Part shown: positions 48,655-60,900 of the stretch, one piece after another
Layout of the letters: each line of letters opens with the position of its first letter
Numbering within the stretch: position 1 is the stretch's first letter
DNA from: Sipunculus nudus
Taxonomy: Eukaryota; Annelida; Sipuncula; Golfingiida; Sipunculidae
Assembly: GCA_026874595.1 (NCBI GenBank)
Contig: CM049320.1
Location: 49,736,714 to 49,800,713 of the forward strand
Direction of reading: 5' to 3'
Length of the DNA: 64,000 nucleotides
Notes under the pieces: model-generated
What the model was told of the DNA's origin: nothing
The model's input: only the letters and a program-made list of their open reading frames with translations
Databases searched by the model: none
Position numbers and translations under genes: made by a program

Positions 48655-49265
48655 TTACCCAACATGCTCAGAACTTCCAGTAGAGCCTGTTATGGAGGCA
48701 AAATTGAAAGATAAACTGGCCCTGGGCTACAACAAATTAGCGACAATCTTTGATTTTGGGTTAAAATAGGAAAAAAAATACAACATTTGACATCAAGTAC
48801 GAATTCCCCGACCCAAGAAACCAAAGAATTCATGTACTGAAGAGTACTGTAGACAAAATCATTGAAACAATAATTTTCAAAATGGAGAACGGCCATCTTG
48901 GATTTCAGGCTTTTCTGGGTTCAACCCTAATTTTGAGAGAGATACCTTGGCCAGGTTGTCAAATTAACATTAAGGGAAACCAAATCGATGGAGTCATGGA
49001 TCAAAAGAGCTCATAATGGATATCGTATGACAAGTGTAAGAGGAAAGAGCATTTTTTAGCAAAAAATCATCGCCCATCTTAAATTTTAAGGTCAATATAG
49101 GGCAAAGATGACATCAAATATGAATTTTTCGATCCCCAAAACCCAATCATCCATATACTGAACATTATTGCAGGCCGAAATATTGAAAAAATAAATAAAT
49201 TTCAAAATGGCGGATGGCAGCCATTTTGGATTTCGGGCTCTCACGGATTCCGCTCACACTTCACA
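48655..49265. repeat. About 350-bp dispersed repeat, two diverged units
   Basis: Each unit holds 'TTTGACATCAA.TA.GAATT', 'CAAAATGG.GnACGGCCATCTTGGATTTC' and GGATTC-like ends, at 48785-48925 and 49105-49250. A non-coding mid-repetitive family. Confidence 0.6.
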
Positions 49266-49565
49266 AGGGACACCCTCGCTAATTGATTAACCTACCTCCA
49301 TAGAAGACAAATCCACCCAGAAACCAACCTTCGCTCTTCACGGTCACGGAATCGCTCTAGATGACCCAACTAATACGACACAATCATCAGTAAGTGGATT
49401 TAATATTGTAACAAAATTCGTATAAATTCACATGTACCCTTTGTAAATATGTTGCTTAGTTTTCTTACTGAGTTGTTCAACCAATGACTATGATATGGTT
49501 CATTAAATACAGCACGCTCATCTTTATCTATATTTATATGGTATATAAGTGTTCTAAATTAACAT

Positions 49566-50075
49566 TTGGCAAAATATGATGAGTCATCAAATTTAAAGCA
49601 AATTTCTTTTAGTATGGTTGCTCTGTTTACCGGACAGCGAGTACAAACGTGTTCGATATTAATGATGTTAGATCATATTAACAATGTATTGTTCCATGAT
49701 AATCCATGCATTTTAAATGTTAAATATCTCTGCTGTAGGCAGGCACCATAGAACTTGATTCTCCCAGCTTACCCAATTAATAAGAAATTGTATCCCGTAA
49801 GAATGTATTTAGATTAAACTAAGGATCTAACTAGGGGACAGAGACCAAGTTATTTATTGCTTATGTGAAACCGCACAATGCAGTTTCAAAAGATACTATA
49901 TAGCATGGTGGATCAAGGGTGCTCTTAGCCAGACTGGTATTGACATGAATGTTTTTACACCACACAGTTGTAGAACAGCAGCCACCTGCGAGGCCAGACA
50001 ATTTGATGTATGGAAAATATTATTAAAACTGCTGCATGGGTAGTTAGACATTTGCTAAGTTTTACAATATACAAG
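49566..50075 (+). pseudogene. Fossil tyrosine recombinase (DIRS/Crypton-like)
   Basis: The first frame encodes 'NLKQISFSMVALFTGQRVQT', matching the 'LxxLT.....LTGQR.QT' box that carries the first catalytic Arg (GQR at 49632-49640) in recombinases of DIRS-type retroelements. The second, from about 49840, encodes 'WWIKGALSQTGIDMNVFTPH' then SCRTAAT, the conserved 'AGID...F.PHS.RAA' box with the His-x-x-Arg pair. The terminal Tyr box survives in another frame as TFAKFY near 50050-50068. Stops and frameshifts separate the parts. In live elements this enzyme integrates a circular DNA copy. No reverse transcriptase remains nearby, so a Crypton or a DIRS remnant cannot be told apart. Confidence 0.7.
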
Positions 50076-50079
50076 TCAT

Positions 50080-51438
50080 GCAAAATGGTACTTAATATTT
50101 TGAATGATGTACTATAAAAAGGCTTGTATTTGTCGTTTTGCTTTATTACCTTATATGGCTTTGATATTCAATTCCAATTTGTAGAAAATTAAAGAATCTG
50201 TTTGTATACATACATTTAAGGCTACGATAGGCAATGATGAGTCAGCATTCATAAATTAAGTGACTAACCTGTAAGTTGAAATTCGATTGGAATTTTAAGG
50301 AAGCAAAGCGGGGTACGGAAGGGTCACGTGCCCTCTCTCTTTTTTATCCAACCCCTTTGAGAGCGGCCCCTGGGTAATTATGTAAAGATTGACTTGGACC
50401 AGATCTTGTAGCACACTCTCTCTCTTTATATATATATATATATAACTGCGCTGCTTATTTCCAAACATTTAACTGAGACGCTAAGTCACTTTCTGTTGAA
50501 AAGTCGGCTTTTTGTCAGTCATTGTGACATGTGGTACCAACAAAATACAGGAAATAAATTATCAGGTGCCCATAAACTAATTCCATACGCTTTTGTGAAG
50601 TAAAATATTCTTAAACGTTTCAGTTTCATTTTTATTGTCGATTTATATAATACCATGGAAGACATAACGTTTCTTCTGTGGTCATAAGGATATGCATGTT
50701 AAAGACCGCATACTATCGCATCCCGGTTAATGTCATTAATTAAGCATGCACGCACGGCATGACAAAAAATCGGGCTTGCCTCTCTCTCTCTCTCCCTCTC
50801 TCTCTCTCTATATATATATATATAACCAAGAAACCTTAAATTATATGAATTCTTCAGTTTTAATGTATACGTCGAAAGTTTAACAAAAGTATATGGTAGG
50901 TGTTTTTCTTAACACATTACACTAAAATTTTACAAATTATGAATATAGTGCATGCGATTATCCAAACCCATAGGTCGCCCGTATGCGGGGACCCGCACAT
51001 ACAGAAAGCACCTCTCCGCATGCGGGGACCAGCGTGGGTGAAAATCCGCATGTATGAAAGGCACCTTCATGCATCTAGTTTAAACTTGTCTTTTATCACA
51101 TCGTGACATTTATTAAGGAAGGTCATATATGAACTAATCATAACATCCAAATATTCATGTCATATTTACCTTGCGTTAAGGTCTCTTTGGGAAGAAAGAG
51201 AGACAATTTCAAGAGGCATAAATAATATCTGTGGCCTTACCTATATATCCATTTTATCCGTCCATCAACATACACATCAATTTGGCAATTCATCCATCTA
51301 AATACTGGTTCTTTTGACAATTTTGAGTCTGCAGGTGTCGGACAGCTACAAATTTCGCAATAGTCTAACCACAAAGTTATACGTACCATTCCTTCATATT
51401 AAATGTTTAATATATTCACTTTATTCACTCTCTCTCTC

Positions 51439-51440
<2 letters not shown>
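50080..51440. other. Intergenic with CT/AT tracts
   Basis: No gene seen. CT-then-AT microsatellites lie at 50412-50443 and 50781-50823. A segment at 50833-50930 is repeated at 51968-52065. Confidence 0.5.
50833..50930. repeat. 100-bp direct repeat, left copy
   Basis: Shares TTCAGTTTTAATGTATACGT and CGAAAGTTT.ACAAAA with 51968-52065. The copies flank an AT tract and the TRIM element. Confidence 0.65.

Positions 51441-51482
<42 letters not shown>
51426..51482. repeat. CT/AT microsatellite
   Basis: CTCTCTCTCT followed by a pure TA run to 51480. The TRIM element is inserted at its right edge. Confidence 0.9.
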
Positions 51483-51486
<4 letters not shown>

Positions 51487-51638
51487 ACGAAGACAAATTT
51501 CTCAGGGGAAATTCTGGGCCGATTCGAGATTCGAACACATGTTGGTGGTGCACATGTCCGGCGTTCCAACAGCTTCGCTATAAAAGCAAGCTTCACAAGC
51601 AAGACAGTTCGGTCCGCTTTTATGTCATACCCGTAACA
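51483..51638 (-). repeat. TRIM 3' LTR with tRNA-like A/B boxes
   Basis: 156 bp, partner of 51793-51946. The A-box region reads TAGCGAAGCTG and the B box GTGTTCGAATCTC, the latter a better match than in the 5' LTR. Confidence 0.75.
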
Positions 51639-51656
51639 CACCCCCTCTTAAGAGCA
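51639..51656 (-). promoter_or_regulatory. Polypurine tract
   Basis: Minus-strand CTTAAGAGGGGGTG abuts the 3' LTR, the position where plus-strand DNA priming occurs in LTR elements. It is short, with one T near the LTR border. Confidence 0.6.
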
Positions 51657-51771
51657 TTCTGCTATTAGAACAAGATAAACTATCGCAGGAGTCACAGTTT
51701 CGGTGATCTAGGTGGCGGTAATAACTCAATTCCTTCAAACCACCACTCCCTGGGCCAAAAGGTTTGCCGTC

Positions 51772-51789
51772 ATCCCGGACGAGCCCCCA
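51772..51789 (-). promoter_or_regulatory. Primer binding site for tRNA-Pro
   Basis: Minus-strand TGGGGGCTCGTCCGGGAT; the plus strand is the 3' end of tRNA-Pro including CCA. It starts three bases after the 5' LTR end, the usual place for priming of minus-strand DNA synthesis. Confidence 0.85.
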
Positions 51790-51792
51790 TTT

Positions 51793-51946
51793 TGTTACGA
51801 AGACAAAATGCTATGGGAAAATTTTGGGACGATCCGGAATTCGAAATCATGTGAGTGACGCATATGTCCGGCGTTCAACCACTTCGCTAGAAAAGAAAAC
51901 ATCACTAGCGAGACAGTTCGGTCCGTTTTCATGTCACCCCGTAACA
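51793..51946 (-). repeat. TRIM 5' LTR with tRNA-like A/B boxes
   Basis: 154 bp, TG...CA ends within a TGTTAC/GTAACA inverted repeat. Read on the minus strand, it contains TAGCGAAGTGG, a full match to the Pol III A-box consensus TRGCNNAGYGG, and about 35 bases later ATTTCGAATTCC, close to the B box GGTTCGANTCC. The spacing is that of a tRNA gene. Confidence 0.75.
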
Positions 51947-51967
51947 ATGTATAGCTTAGAAAGCTTA

Positions 51968-52065
51968 AATTATGTGAAATCTTCAGTTTTAATGTATACG
52001 TCGAAAGTTTGACAAAAATATGGTGGGTGATTATCTAAATAAACTATCAAAATTTTAAAACTGTG
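51968..52065. repeat. 100-bp direct repeat, right copy
   Basis: Right-hand partner of 50833-50930, starting about 20 bases after the TRIM element ends. Confidence 0.65.
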
Positions 52066-53975
52066 ACGTTCCCTTTCTGCCATTAAGAATGCCCATGCAT
52101 ATTAAGAAATAACCTACCTTCGAAGTGCGAATAAATGAGAGACATAAAATATATATGTAGAATAGATTATGTACACAATAATGAATCTTCATCTAAAAAA
52201 AACACAAGTTTCTTCAGAAACGACTCTCTTACGCGTTATGATATCGGTGGAATTATTCACAAAGCCATGATCATTAACATTTTAGTCTTTTATTGAGAAT
52301 TGTTTGCTACCCCAAAACTAAAATGTCATGTAGAGATAAACTAGTAACACAACATTAAATGACACTACGATTATGTACTTATGCATATCTTGCCTAAATA
52401 GGTACAGAAATAATACCACACAAAATCATGTTGTTATACCTTTTCAATAAATTTATATACCTATACCATCTACTGATCAGGAGGATTAATCTCCTCCATG
52501 TTGATCCTGTTTTATGCGTGTAATAGCTATTTTTTAAAACAAAAACAAAGTTACAAAACCTGCATTCTGGCATGTCACTATGTGATCAATAGTCGGTGCC
52601 CCCTCGAAATTTTACTTGTACTATCTAGTGAACCTTTTATCTCGGAGTCTTTGATACTTTTGATAATAATATTTTGTTTTCTTTTCCAAATAATCTTACA
52701 TTGATATATGATGAGCGTTTTTCTTAATACTACGCCAGCACGTATGGACAGCTGTAACGGATTTAACTGGACCAGTTATCCCATGCGGTTGACCCTATCC
52801 TGTAAAAAAGGCATCTTGTTACTCTGGTTACTTTGTCCCAATCATCTTTCTCCTATCTTATTCAGTCGTACTCCTATTGTTTTGAATCCTGGAACAAAAG
52901 TGGAAATTGTTTCCATTGAGATTTATAAAACTTAACCTATAATTGATACAGCCATATTCAGCATGTCTTAAATATTTATTAATATTTTAATCAAGAAAAT
53001 CTTAGTAACCGGCTGCTTGAATTATTTAGGAATGATGTAAGAGTGTAGATTAAGAGCTATAAACATTGTCTTTATTTTTACTATATTGAAACTTTAGAAC
53101 TGATTTTGTAATTAAGGACCATTTCTCACAGCAGTGTTGTATATGATTTGCATTTATGATAAAGAATACTGAAAAAATAAGATGAAGAACCAAACATTTA
53201 AAATAAAGCATTTTACATGACTGTCAGCAGTCTACTTGAGTGTTTTTAACTTTAAATTAACTTTCATTAATATGTCTAAGATATTCGTGAATTAAGAGGG
53301 TTACGCTTTCAAAATATCATTAAACTTAGCATAATTGTAGTAAATCCTCGCATTAGTTTGGGCTTTTCAATTTATAAACACTCCAAATTTATCCCAGCAA
53401 AAGTTGACGCCGATCGTTGCACTACTAATGAACGGGTTGCTATATGTGTGGTTCACGTGTGTATCAAAACCGATAAAGCTATATCAGAGATCGACATATA
53501 CAACACATTTCGTACAAATTAACGCTTTATATATTTGAAATCTGGAGAATATGGGTTTGGTCATAAATGATATATTAATGTAAAACGTCCTAACGGTTAG
53601 TACCATTTTTGAAGGGTCGATTTTGCATGAATTACATTGCTGATCGGGTGGTACTAGTGATGAGTTGCATTAATTCAGATACAAAGTAGGTGGTCATTTA
53701 CGCTGAGGACGGGAACATTTTTCTAGAAAATATATATATGCCATGGTAAGATTAACCGACTGACAATAGCCAGCAGACAATGAATGATGATGGGAACCCA
53801 ATGCGATTAGTTTAGCTATATGAATTGTGAAACATTTTCAGACATCCAGCATAAAAATCATCAAACTATAGACTTTTCAAACCTTTAACAATGTAATATG
53901 ACTGAACACTAATTTAAAAAAAAAATAGGATAAAATTAAGACTAAAATCTTATGAACAATTTTCAAATATGAAAC
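52066..53975. other. 3' flank of the upstream LPCAT3-like gene
   Basis: No gene recognised. If the GTAAGT overlapping the stop at 53976 is used, a short 3' exon would lie here; an AAATTAG acceptor near 53900 is one unproven candidate. Confidence 0.45.
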
Positions 53976-54095
53976 TTACTCATTTTTGCCATTAGTACAT
54001 GTGTTTTTCTTGGGGAGTACAACTTTTAGGAGAGGGCGCCACATGGGCCATGTAATAAATATTACAGGCACCACATAATAGGTCTGTAGATACAC
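53976..54095 (-). CDS. LPCAT3: LPCAT3-like (upstream), last recognised exon
   Basis: 120 nt: VYLQTYYVVPVIFITWPMWR then PLLKVVLPKKNTCTNGKNE and TAA at 53978-53976. As in the paralog, the stop lies within GAGTAAGT. The tail lacks a clear C-terminal KKxx, which vertebrate LPCAT3 has. Confidence 0.8.
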   Translation of the reverse strand: MYLQTYYVVPVIFITWPMWRPLLKVVLPKKNTCTNGKNE

Positions 54096-57000
54096 CTACA
54101 AAGAAAATCCACGTTGTAAGTACAACGGCTTAACAGATATGTAATACGGATATCATAATGTGAAGCATGAACGTCTAAATAACAACAAGTTTAAAAAATC
54201 AACTGGTATATGACCAGATCACATGCATCAAAATCTGTGGATGAGAGACACATGCGATACACCTACCCATCTTTGCTGCTTTCGAGTAGACTGGGATAGC
54301 TGCATTTCAATTATCGTTTACGGCTTTTACGTGTCTATCTTTTCAAAATGTCGTCTAAAACGTTTGCCTAAAAACATAGTCACGTGTCTGTCTACTTGTG
54401 CCTCATAAAAGGAAAGCCCGAGGCAGATGTTCCAGGCTCTTATGAGCAGATCGTATCAGCTCCATATTTCCGTGGAATATAACGATCTACTTGGCATATT
54501 TGCATTCATATTTCATTCTTATCTTTCTATTACTGACGCTCTTTTATAACAAGCGTCTGAATTTTACGGCTCCACCCCTGACAGTAAGATGTACCTGCCT
54601 AAACTATCACGTTCATTTTAGGTGACCTAGACAAATATATACTCGTCCATTTTAGCCTATCATCATAAATGCATTATGAAGATTCATATGAAGATCATAC
54701 CGCACAAATCAGATATAACTAGAATAAACATATACGAAATTATGCCTTACTTTTCCGTATTTATCATAAGTGTATAAACCAAAAGGAACCAAACTATATG
54801 CTAGTGCAAATAAGCAATAAAACTTCAGTAGACCCCTGCACAGTAGACGCATTGGTAGTGAAAAATCCTTGTAGTGGATCCCGGCGTCGATTAATAGATA
54901 CTTCACCTGAAATTAAAGAAATTATATGTGATATTTTGCTTGAAAAAAATCTGCTGCTAAACCACGTTTACATTACTGACGTAAAGTGTCAAATTGGCTC
55001 TCATGTCATATTCATTCTAGCAGGTGATTACCTGTGTCCTAGTAAGTAAGTTTTGTTAATTGTCTCCTTTTAATCAGTGATCATGTCACATTTGGTTGTT
55101 TCAGTTTTATTATATGTTCGGAGTGAATCATTGTATCTGTGGACCGTACGTGTATATAAATGTTAGAAATGATCAATTATTGGAGTGTTCAAGATAAGAA
55201 GAGTATGAGAAGACAGGGATTCAGAAGAAAATATAGTGAGACAAAGCAGAGCAACGCACCTTCAGGGAACATTGACAGTAGGATACATGTTTACCTCCGC
55301 GTTCATCCCGTTCATGTGTGTATTTATTCACAAGATAACCCAAGCAATCTTGAACGAAACATCATTAACTATTTGGAGCATTTCGGGAATATGCCTATAA
55401 ATAATTTACTTGATTTTGGAATTGATGATGCACAGGATCTAGATTCCTGAACGCCATCAAGAATATTCAACAATGCACAGTTACTTGTAACGAATAAACC
55501 TGCGAATATAGGCCGAATAAGTGAATGCCAACATCAATCATCAATAGGTTTTCTCAACCTTTCGAGCTGAAAAACGGAGCTAACCCCTACCCTTGTGCTT
55601 ACCAAGTAACCACACACGTAGTCAGAATATTATGAGACCATGCACACATCAGTGTTTATCAATAAAAGAGGCAATTCTAATAGAATCATTGCACTGTAAA
55701 GTTCACTTTAAATGTGTTAGATTTAATATTGAACATCATATATGATAAACGTGATCATATTCTGCACATTTGACATGAAGATGCGATTAAGAATGCAAAT
55801 TATCCCTTCAATGACAGTGCCGAAAGTGTGCTACTAGATAAAGTTCAACAGTAAGTAAAGCTGTCAAATAAGTATCGGTAAAATCGTACAACTATTACAT
55901 CCGATTAAGCTGTTTTTTATCTTATCAAAAATTGTTTCAACTTATGTGTGAGATACCATGTGGTATTATAAGTTTCTTTATTATTATTTTTATTATTATA
56001 AAGTGACATTCAAATGTCTCCTGCATTTACCTTCTTCTGACCTTGAATATTTTTTCTTAGAGTCACATGTTTGGCCGTGTCATGTGATTCCCATTCAATC
56101 TTCATTGGATAGAGTAAGTCAACAAGGAGGGCTTCCGTTTGTATTTTCTTTGAGATTTATGTTACAGTCACATAAAGATAAATATTAATGGCTTCGCATA
56201 TAAGTGTTTTCTAAAAGAAGCAAAAGATCGCAGATTACTTCAAATATCTTTTAGAAAATGGTTATATACACTAACGTTCAGGACTGGTCACTCGGTCATC
56301 AATGTGAAATTTTATCTTTGACCAGAAATTAAGTATTAAGCATCATCTGGACGATTGAAAAAAAAACAAGGGATCTGTGGGTCATGGCACTCAGCTGAAC
56401 GTGATTCTGAGAATATTTGTATTAAATCCTAGAGACGGTGTGCTGTGCACATTTAGATTCTACATGAAAGATGCTGGAATCTCTCATGATCATATTACAT
56501 ATAAACATGTGTAAAAGTTCCAGTTTTTCAACTTAGTGACAGTAATATGTATGTTAATATATCTACTGGGAGCTTACGAAAACCTGTAAATTATAGAATA
56601 AAGGACATGAATTAACTAAATTTGATAAGCAAGTTAATTAAAACAAGCCAATTAGGAAAACACTGCATCTGCATCGTGTAATATGCAAAACTTGTCACCT
56701 GAAACCATTAAATGATGTAAAAAGGAAACAAGTTAATCATGGTACAGATCTTCCATTTGCTTACATAATAAACAAATCATCGACCAGCCTACGCGGTACT
56801 GATGTTAACAATCTGGATGACAACAATAGCATACAACTTTACCAAATATTATCACTTTATGATTTGATTTTCTAAATTAGTATAAACTGACCTGTTAACG
56901 CACTTTATAAACTATATATTTCCATAACAAATTTTATTATTTTTATAAAATTCCATTTGACATACACTGGGCGGGTAGCAAATTTGTGTCACCAAATATC

Positions 57001-57883
57001 ATTTTTGAGTTCCTGAATTTCTTTCAACATTAACACTGTTATAAGTAAGAGTGGTCCCAGCTAAAACACAAACAGATGACTAACTTGCCAAATAAGAAGC
57101 TGTATTAATTTGAGAAAAAAATGTTTATAAATTCTGCTTGTTATGTTTGTGCACAACTGAAGGACAAACGAGTGGTCAGATGACCCACAGGCAGAGTAAC
57201 CAATAAAGCTCGCATTGACGGAAGGTTGAGATAAAACATGTATAAATACAATTTGTGAATTACCTCCTTCTCGCAGGTGATGATAAAAAATTCCAAGAGA
57301 AAGGTGACCAGATATCCGGACACTAAGCCGTGCCACAGAGCAAGAAACAACATAGTGACAACGTGGGATATCTTCTTGCTTCCAAGGAACTTCAACCTTT
57401 TGAATACATATCTGAAATACAGAAAAAGAAATATATACAGATTGGGATTCAAAAGTTATTCTTAAATTAAAATCATGGCAAAAGTCGATTGTTTCCATTT
57501 GAAAATACATGGAAAATTTAATTTACATAATATCAAACGAATTCCTACAATATTCGAAGTGAAACAAAGAGAGTTTAACCATCTAATGAGTTAATGGTCT
57601 TAAACAATCTGTAAAACAGGAGATTAATATTTCATGTTGATAAATGTAAGCCCTTTATTTCCAGAAAGTAATGCAAACTGCAGTAAATTTTGCCTTTTGC
57701 ACATGTTTAGTCTGTCTATCAATAAATATGTGATCAAAAACGCTTGGAATAATTACAACATAATATTTAAACATATATATAAAGAACCGTACATATAGAC
57801 TTTACATATCTCTAAAATCTTTTTAGTATAAAGCATGCCTTCAGTGAATGAAATCTGTCTCAGATAAATTATTTATTTCAGTC

Positions 57884-57941
<58 letters not shown>

Positions 57942-60900
57942 AATATCATGTTTACAATGTTTGTCTAAAAATATTGTCTGGTCTTATATATGATTCCTAA
58001 TCTGTATATGACACAGAGATGTTGACTGCCATGGTGCTGACAATTATCTACCTTTTATTTGACCCTCTTTGCCAGACTGAAAACGAGGCCATGTAAACAA
58101 ACGCCGAGGTTGGACATCAAGTCGGACCCTGACACGTGTGCAAACTTTCAACCATATTTTCGATGGACCTTTCATCATAAACATGTTTTAATACGGTCAA
58201 ACAGTGTGTTTATAATTTGTACAACAGTTACTCGAGGTATTTTCCAAAGTCAAAGAAATCTGTTTTCAAATTTTATTTAACATACACTATTTATGATTTG
58301 CCACGTTGTGATGTTCACACGTCATCTGTGATTTACTTGCCCTTCAGTTATTAATTGTTTGAATACTGGTATTCGAACGTTTTATTATTATTATTAATTT
58401 CAGTTAATTAGATAATTTGAACAAACTTTTAAAAGTTACAAAATCTCCTCTTGAGCAATACATATTTAGCAGGACTTACTTTAATATAAAAAAAAATAGT
58501 TATCCCCCCCCCCCGCGCCTCCCCCCACAGCATGTGTCGCTTTAACCGGTATTGAAGCAACAAGTTTTACCTTGTCATTTTTAATCCTTTGTTTAAACTG
58601 CACAAAGCATAAAAAGGTGAAAAATCAGCAAACTAATTTACTTATAAAATAATTTAGAGCTTGAAGACTGAATCTTTAGGCATCATATTGTTCTCCTTAC
58701 ATCGCTGTAAGGAGAACAATACTGGCATGTGGAACATATTGCTTCCTGTTAGAATGATAATTTTTTAACCATTGATAGGCCACTACACGTACACCATATG
58801 ATAGAAATTTATGTAACATAATGTCATGATTAACAGTGTTGAACGCTTTGCTAAGATTATTTTATTTAATTATTGCTAAAGTTTTTTTTATTTATACCTT
58901 TGGTGCTTTGCCTATTACCATACAGGCCTATTACCTGTTAGCATCGACGGCACTAATCTCATCCACTTTACACTTTCTCTCACTGAGAGAAACACGGAGA
59001 TTCTGGAGATTGATAAACTTTTGCTTGAGAAATGGTGGACTCTTTAGTAAGGATTACGTTAATGATGTTTGTCACTGGTCTTTGACTTACTTCCGGATCC
59101 ATCTATTTGTGTTGACGTTGTACGCGTCAAAAATCTCCTCACCGCTCAGCGCCAGTTCGTAGTCCATGATATGCATGTTGGCACAGGCATCCCATAATGC
59201 TCTGCCTGATTTGTCTTTACCGTTATACGATAAACCTGTTATAACACAGGCACCTTCCTACAAATGTAAGATCATTGTAGCTGCACTTAAACAGGAAACT
59301 AAATATCACATTAAACTGTGGCGAGAAAATCTACATGCACAAGACCTTACGCTTGAATAATTTTAGAAAATAGAACAGTCTTAAACAAAACAGAACTATC
59401 CAATTTACATACCATAGATGCCACAAAAACCGATCAAAGACATTCCATTTAATATCTTTAAAAACTAATATATTTCAGATTCAGGTATAAAGAACATTGA
59501 AATACATATAATGTAATTCAAATCATGGTCCTTGTTTCACTTACGCTTATGAGCCAGCATCCAATGAATTTGTAAAATAACAGCTTGCCCCAAACTATAA
59601 TAATTAGACACTTTCCTAGAAAAGGGATACCCTGTAAACATAAAGTAACATAGCAATAGGAAAATACTGATAGAAAAAAAATAAATGATTTTGTTTGTAA
59701 TATCATACAGTTTAAATTACGAATTTACTGAGAAAGAACTTAAAAAAAGGACTTGTTCACCTCTAAGGGTTCAAATAGATCTATTTCTTAACCTAAAATA
59801 GCAATTGATTTTTTGACTCCTTGAAATGTTAGGATGACTTGCAAGAGTTACAATATAATACACATCAACCCTTAGAATGATTTAAGATTGGAGCAAGAGT
59901 AATTTTATCTAAAGGCGCTGTTTTACAAATCCTTTATGGATAGATAGAGGGCCATGTTTACGATCATAAATATATGCATCAAAATTTACATACTTCCTAA
60001 CCTTTGAATTTTGGATTACAAAACAAAGACAATTCAACACTCTGGCAAATATATATTCTGGGTAACTGAACGAAATACAGTATGCATCCTTACATATTGA
60101 TATCTCTGCAAATGAGACCAGAATAACTTACTATAAACCACTCTGAGGTGAGGTCGCTATCATTGATGTAAACTGAGGATGTTAAGAACAGCGCTATATA
60201 CAAGATCCCGGGCAACAGCCGCAGAAAACCTGCCTGTATGCTAAAAGAACACACTGTTTATGTAACATGCAAACTCCCTGCTCCAACACTGCAAGAAAAA
60301 GCTATGCAAGTAACCCGTAAAACCCTGCCTGTGTTTACAATATAACGGAGTGCCTATAAAAGCGCACCGAGCAGTCTCACTTGTGAATCTTGCTTTAGGA
60401 ACGCAGAACATGTGAGCCAACTGCTACTTGGTAAAACCCGGACTCCGACTCTGATTCAACAGTTATAATCGCCGGACCCCGAAACAACAGCTTATATGTA
60501 TCGTATGGATTGTTGTTTCATAACGATTTAAGTGTGATAGACGCTTTACTCATGTCATACTGGGTGCTTTGTTTAGTTTTGATAAACCTTACCTTATTGA
60601 TTTATCCAAATGAGTCATTAATAAGTGATATTTTCATTCAGTATCTATAAGGTGCCGTACTCCCCCCCCCCCCCCCCCCCCACCCCGTGCTTCCTTGGAA
60701 GGAAGGGGTAACACTGGATGCAGCATATTAATGCTAAGCTTGGATCTTGAGTATATGGTTAATGTTTTTGTAGCTATTAGTGGGTGCTAATAAAATGAAG
60801 AATAAATGTCGTCATGTTTTCCATTTGTTAAAGGTATTCCTTGCATTATAACAATAATGTTTAAATATATTTGGAATATTAAAAGGGATAAAGAAATATA

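Larger units (their letters stand above)
51483..51946 (-). mobile_element. TRIM: miniature LTR element with tRNA-Pro PBS
   Basis: A 464-bp non-coding LTR element on the minus strand. The 5' LTR is 51793-51946, the 3' LTR 51483-51638, and the internal part is only 154 bp. Both LTRs begin TGTTACGGG and end CTTCGTAACA. Three bases after the 5' LTR comes TGGGGGCTCGTCCGGGAT, exactly complementary to the last 18 bases of tRNA-Pro. Directly before the 3' LTR is a purine-rich AAGAGGGGGTG tract. ATGT flanks both sides as a probable 4-bp target duplication. There is no ORF, so movement would need enzymes from a full-length relative. The LTRs differ by roughly a fifth by eye, suggesting an old insertion. 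Confidence 0.82.

Noticed and set aside
57061-57510. 149-codon minus-strand frame, the longest in the window
   Set aside because: Overlaps the catalytic His exon in another frame; a shadow.
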